Shown piece after piece: positions 5,930 to 6,585 of a stretch of 6,585 bases of DNA (position 1 is the first letter of the stretch; each line of letters starts with the position of its first letter). The position numbers were made by a program, and so were the translations under genes. Origin of the DNA: [Eubacterium] saphenum (lineage in GTDB: Bacteria; Bacillota; Clostridia; Oscillospirales; Ruminococcaceae). The DNA lies in contig SFJQ01000087.1 of NCBI GenBank assembly GCA_004555855.1, forward strand, positions 1-6,585. Direction: 5' to 3'. The notes beneath the pieces were generated by a model that did not search any database, was not told the origin of the DNA, and saw only the letters and a program-made list of their open reading frames with translations.

Positions 5930-6585
5930 TTGAACGAAAACAGAGGATTAACGCTTTGCAAAGCGGAATACAGTCGTTCAAACGGTATGGTTTACGGCGA
6001 AGACATCACAATTCAACTCACCGATAAGGAAATTGTTTACGCGAGCTTTTTCCCGTGGGAAGGAACGGTCAATTATGACGGCGATGAAAGGGACGAAATT
6101 GTTATCGAGCACAAGCCGCTTGAACCCGCGCAGTGGGCTGAAATTGAGCGAGCTGTTGACGCGGTTTACCCGCTTTTGAAGGTTTTCGAGGAGTGCAAAC
6201 CTACGCCTAAGGTCAATGGAATGTGTATGAGTTTTGGCGACTTTTTGAATAAAAATACCGTTCCGAAAGCCGACAAAATTCAAGTTCTTGACGGCGGCGA
6301 TAGGAGTGAATTTCGGCTGACTTGGCGCGACGAAAACGGCACGGAAACCACTTACCGCTATTACTTCATCAACGACAGGCGGTTTTATACCCTGCTGGAT
6401 ATTTTGTGCGAAACCGTTCACCCGACAGGCAGGAAAATCGTGTGGTACGGTGAGCCCGTGGTGAACGGGGTTTACGTTTATGTCGGAAAGCCAATCTCCG
6501 GCAAGGGCAAGGATTTTTCGTTTGACCTTTCGGAAAAGGAAAAGGGCATTTGGCGGTTCTACGCTTATTACGGCGAGAACGAAAA
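5930..6585 (+). CDS. Hypothetical protein of unknown function (3' partial)
   Basis: The frame is open from TTG 5930 through the right edge (218 complete codons plus two bases), with no stop. The start is chosen from the AGGGGTGA site six bases upstream and the promoter at 5858-5886. GTG 5921 and ATG 5987 are in-frame alternatives without a properly spaced site. The protein begins MNENRGLTLCKAEYS. It has no signal peptide or membrane segment in the visible part, so it is probably cytoplasmic. It is rich in acidic and aromatic residues and alternates beta-like strands (ITIQL, IVYASFFPW, EFRLTW, YRYYFIN) with a helix around residues 55-80 (PAQWAEIERAVDAVYPLLK) and another around FYTLLDILCETV. 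I do not recognise the family, and no catalytic motif stands out. The terminator between them separates it from the large surface-protein gene. Confidence 0.8.
   Translation, partial: MNENRGLTLCKAEYSRSNGMVYGEDITIQLTDKEIVYASFFPWEGTVNYDGDERDEIVIEHKPLEPAQWAEIERAVDAVYPLLKVFEECKPTPKVNGMCMSFGDFLNKNTVPKADKIQVLDGGDRSEFRLTWRDENGTETTYRYYFINDRRFYTLLDILCETVHPTGRKIVWYGEPVVNGVYVYVGKPISGKGKDFSFDLSEKEKGIWRFYAYYGENE

Noticed and set aside
5978..6421. Minus-strand frame of 147 codons opposite the second gene
   Set aside because: The plus strand has promoter, ribosome binding site and an uninterrupted frame to the edge; the minus frame has none of these.

Overview
The window looks like chromosomal DNA of an anaerobic gut or rumen Clostridia bacterium, most likely of the Ruminococcus/Oscillospiraceae kind. 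This is an inference from three things seen in the sequence. There is a type I-like dockerin at the C-terminus of a very long secreted-type protein. That protein carries GLUG-type repeats and Cys/His modules of a kind familiar from Firmicutes surface proteins. The intergenic signals (sigma-A promoter, AGGGGTGA ribosome binding site, TTG start) are also Firmicutes-like. No rRNA, tRNA or taxonomic marker gene is present, so the genus is not fixed.

Layout. Bases 1-5746 hold the 3' part of one giant plus-strand gene; its start and any signal peptide lie upstream of the window. It contains the end of one composite repeat (R0), then four more composite repeats (R1-R4) of about 230-250 residues each. 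R0 to R3 each end in a Tyr-His-Asn-His ... Cys-x2-Cys connector. After the repeats come a poorly recognised beta-rich stretch, an MBG-like segment, an Ig-like domain, a Cys/His cluster with four CxxC knuckles, a chitobiase/hexosaminidase C-terminal-like domain, a poly-Gly linker, a domain of unknown function and a two-repeat dockerin. No catalytic domain is visible in the part shown. Residue numbers in this annotation count from the in-frame Met codon at base 8.

Bases 5747-5929 are intergenic. They hold a strong rho-independent terminator (5753-5788), a near-consensus extended -10 promoter (5858-5886) and a ribosome binding site. A second plus-strand gene begins at a TTG at 5930 and runs off the right edge. 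It encodes a soluble-looking protein I do not recognise. The terminator and separate promoter indicate that the two genes are independent transcription units, so there is no sequence reason to link their functions.

The most interesting content is the architecture of the large protein: apparently non-catalytic, repetitive, with regularly spaced Cys/His knuckles, and ending in a dockerin that would let it dock onto a cohesin-bearing scaffold.
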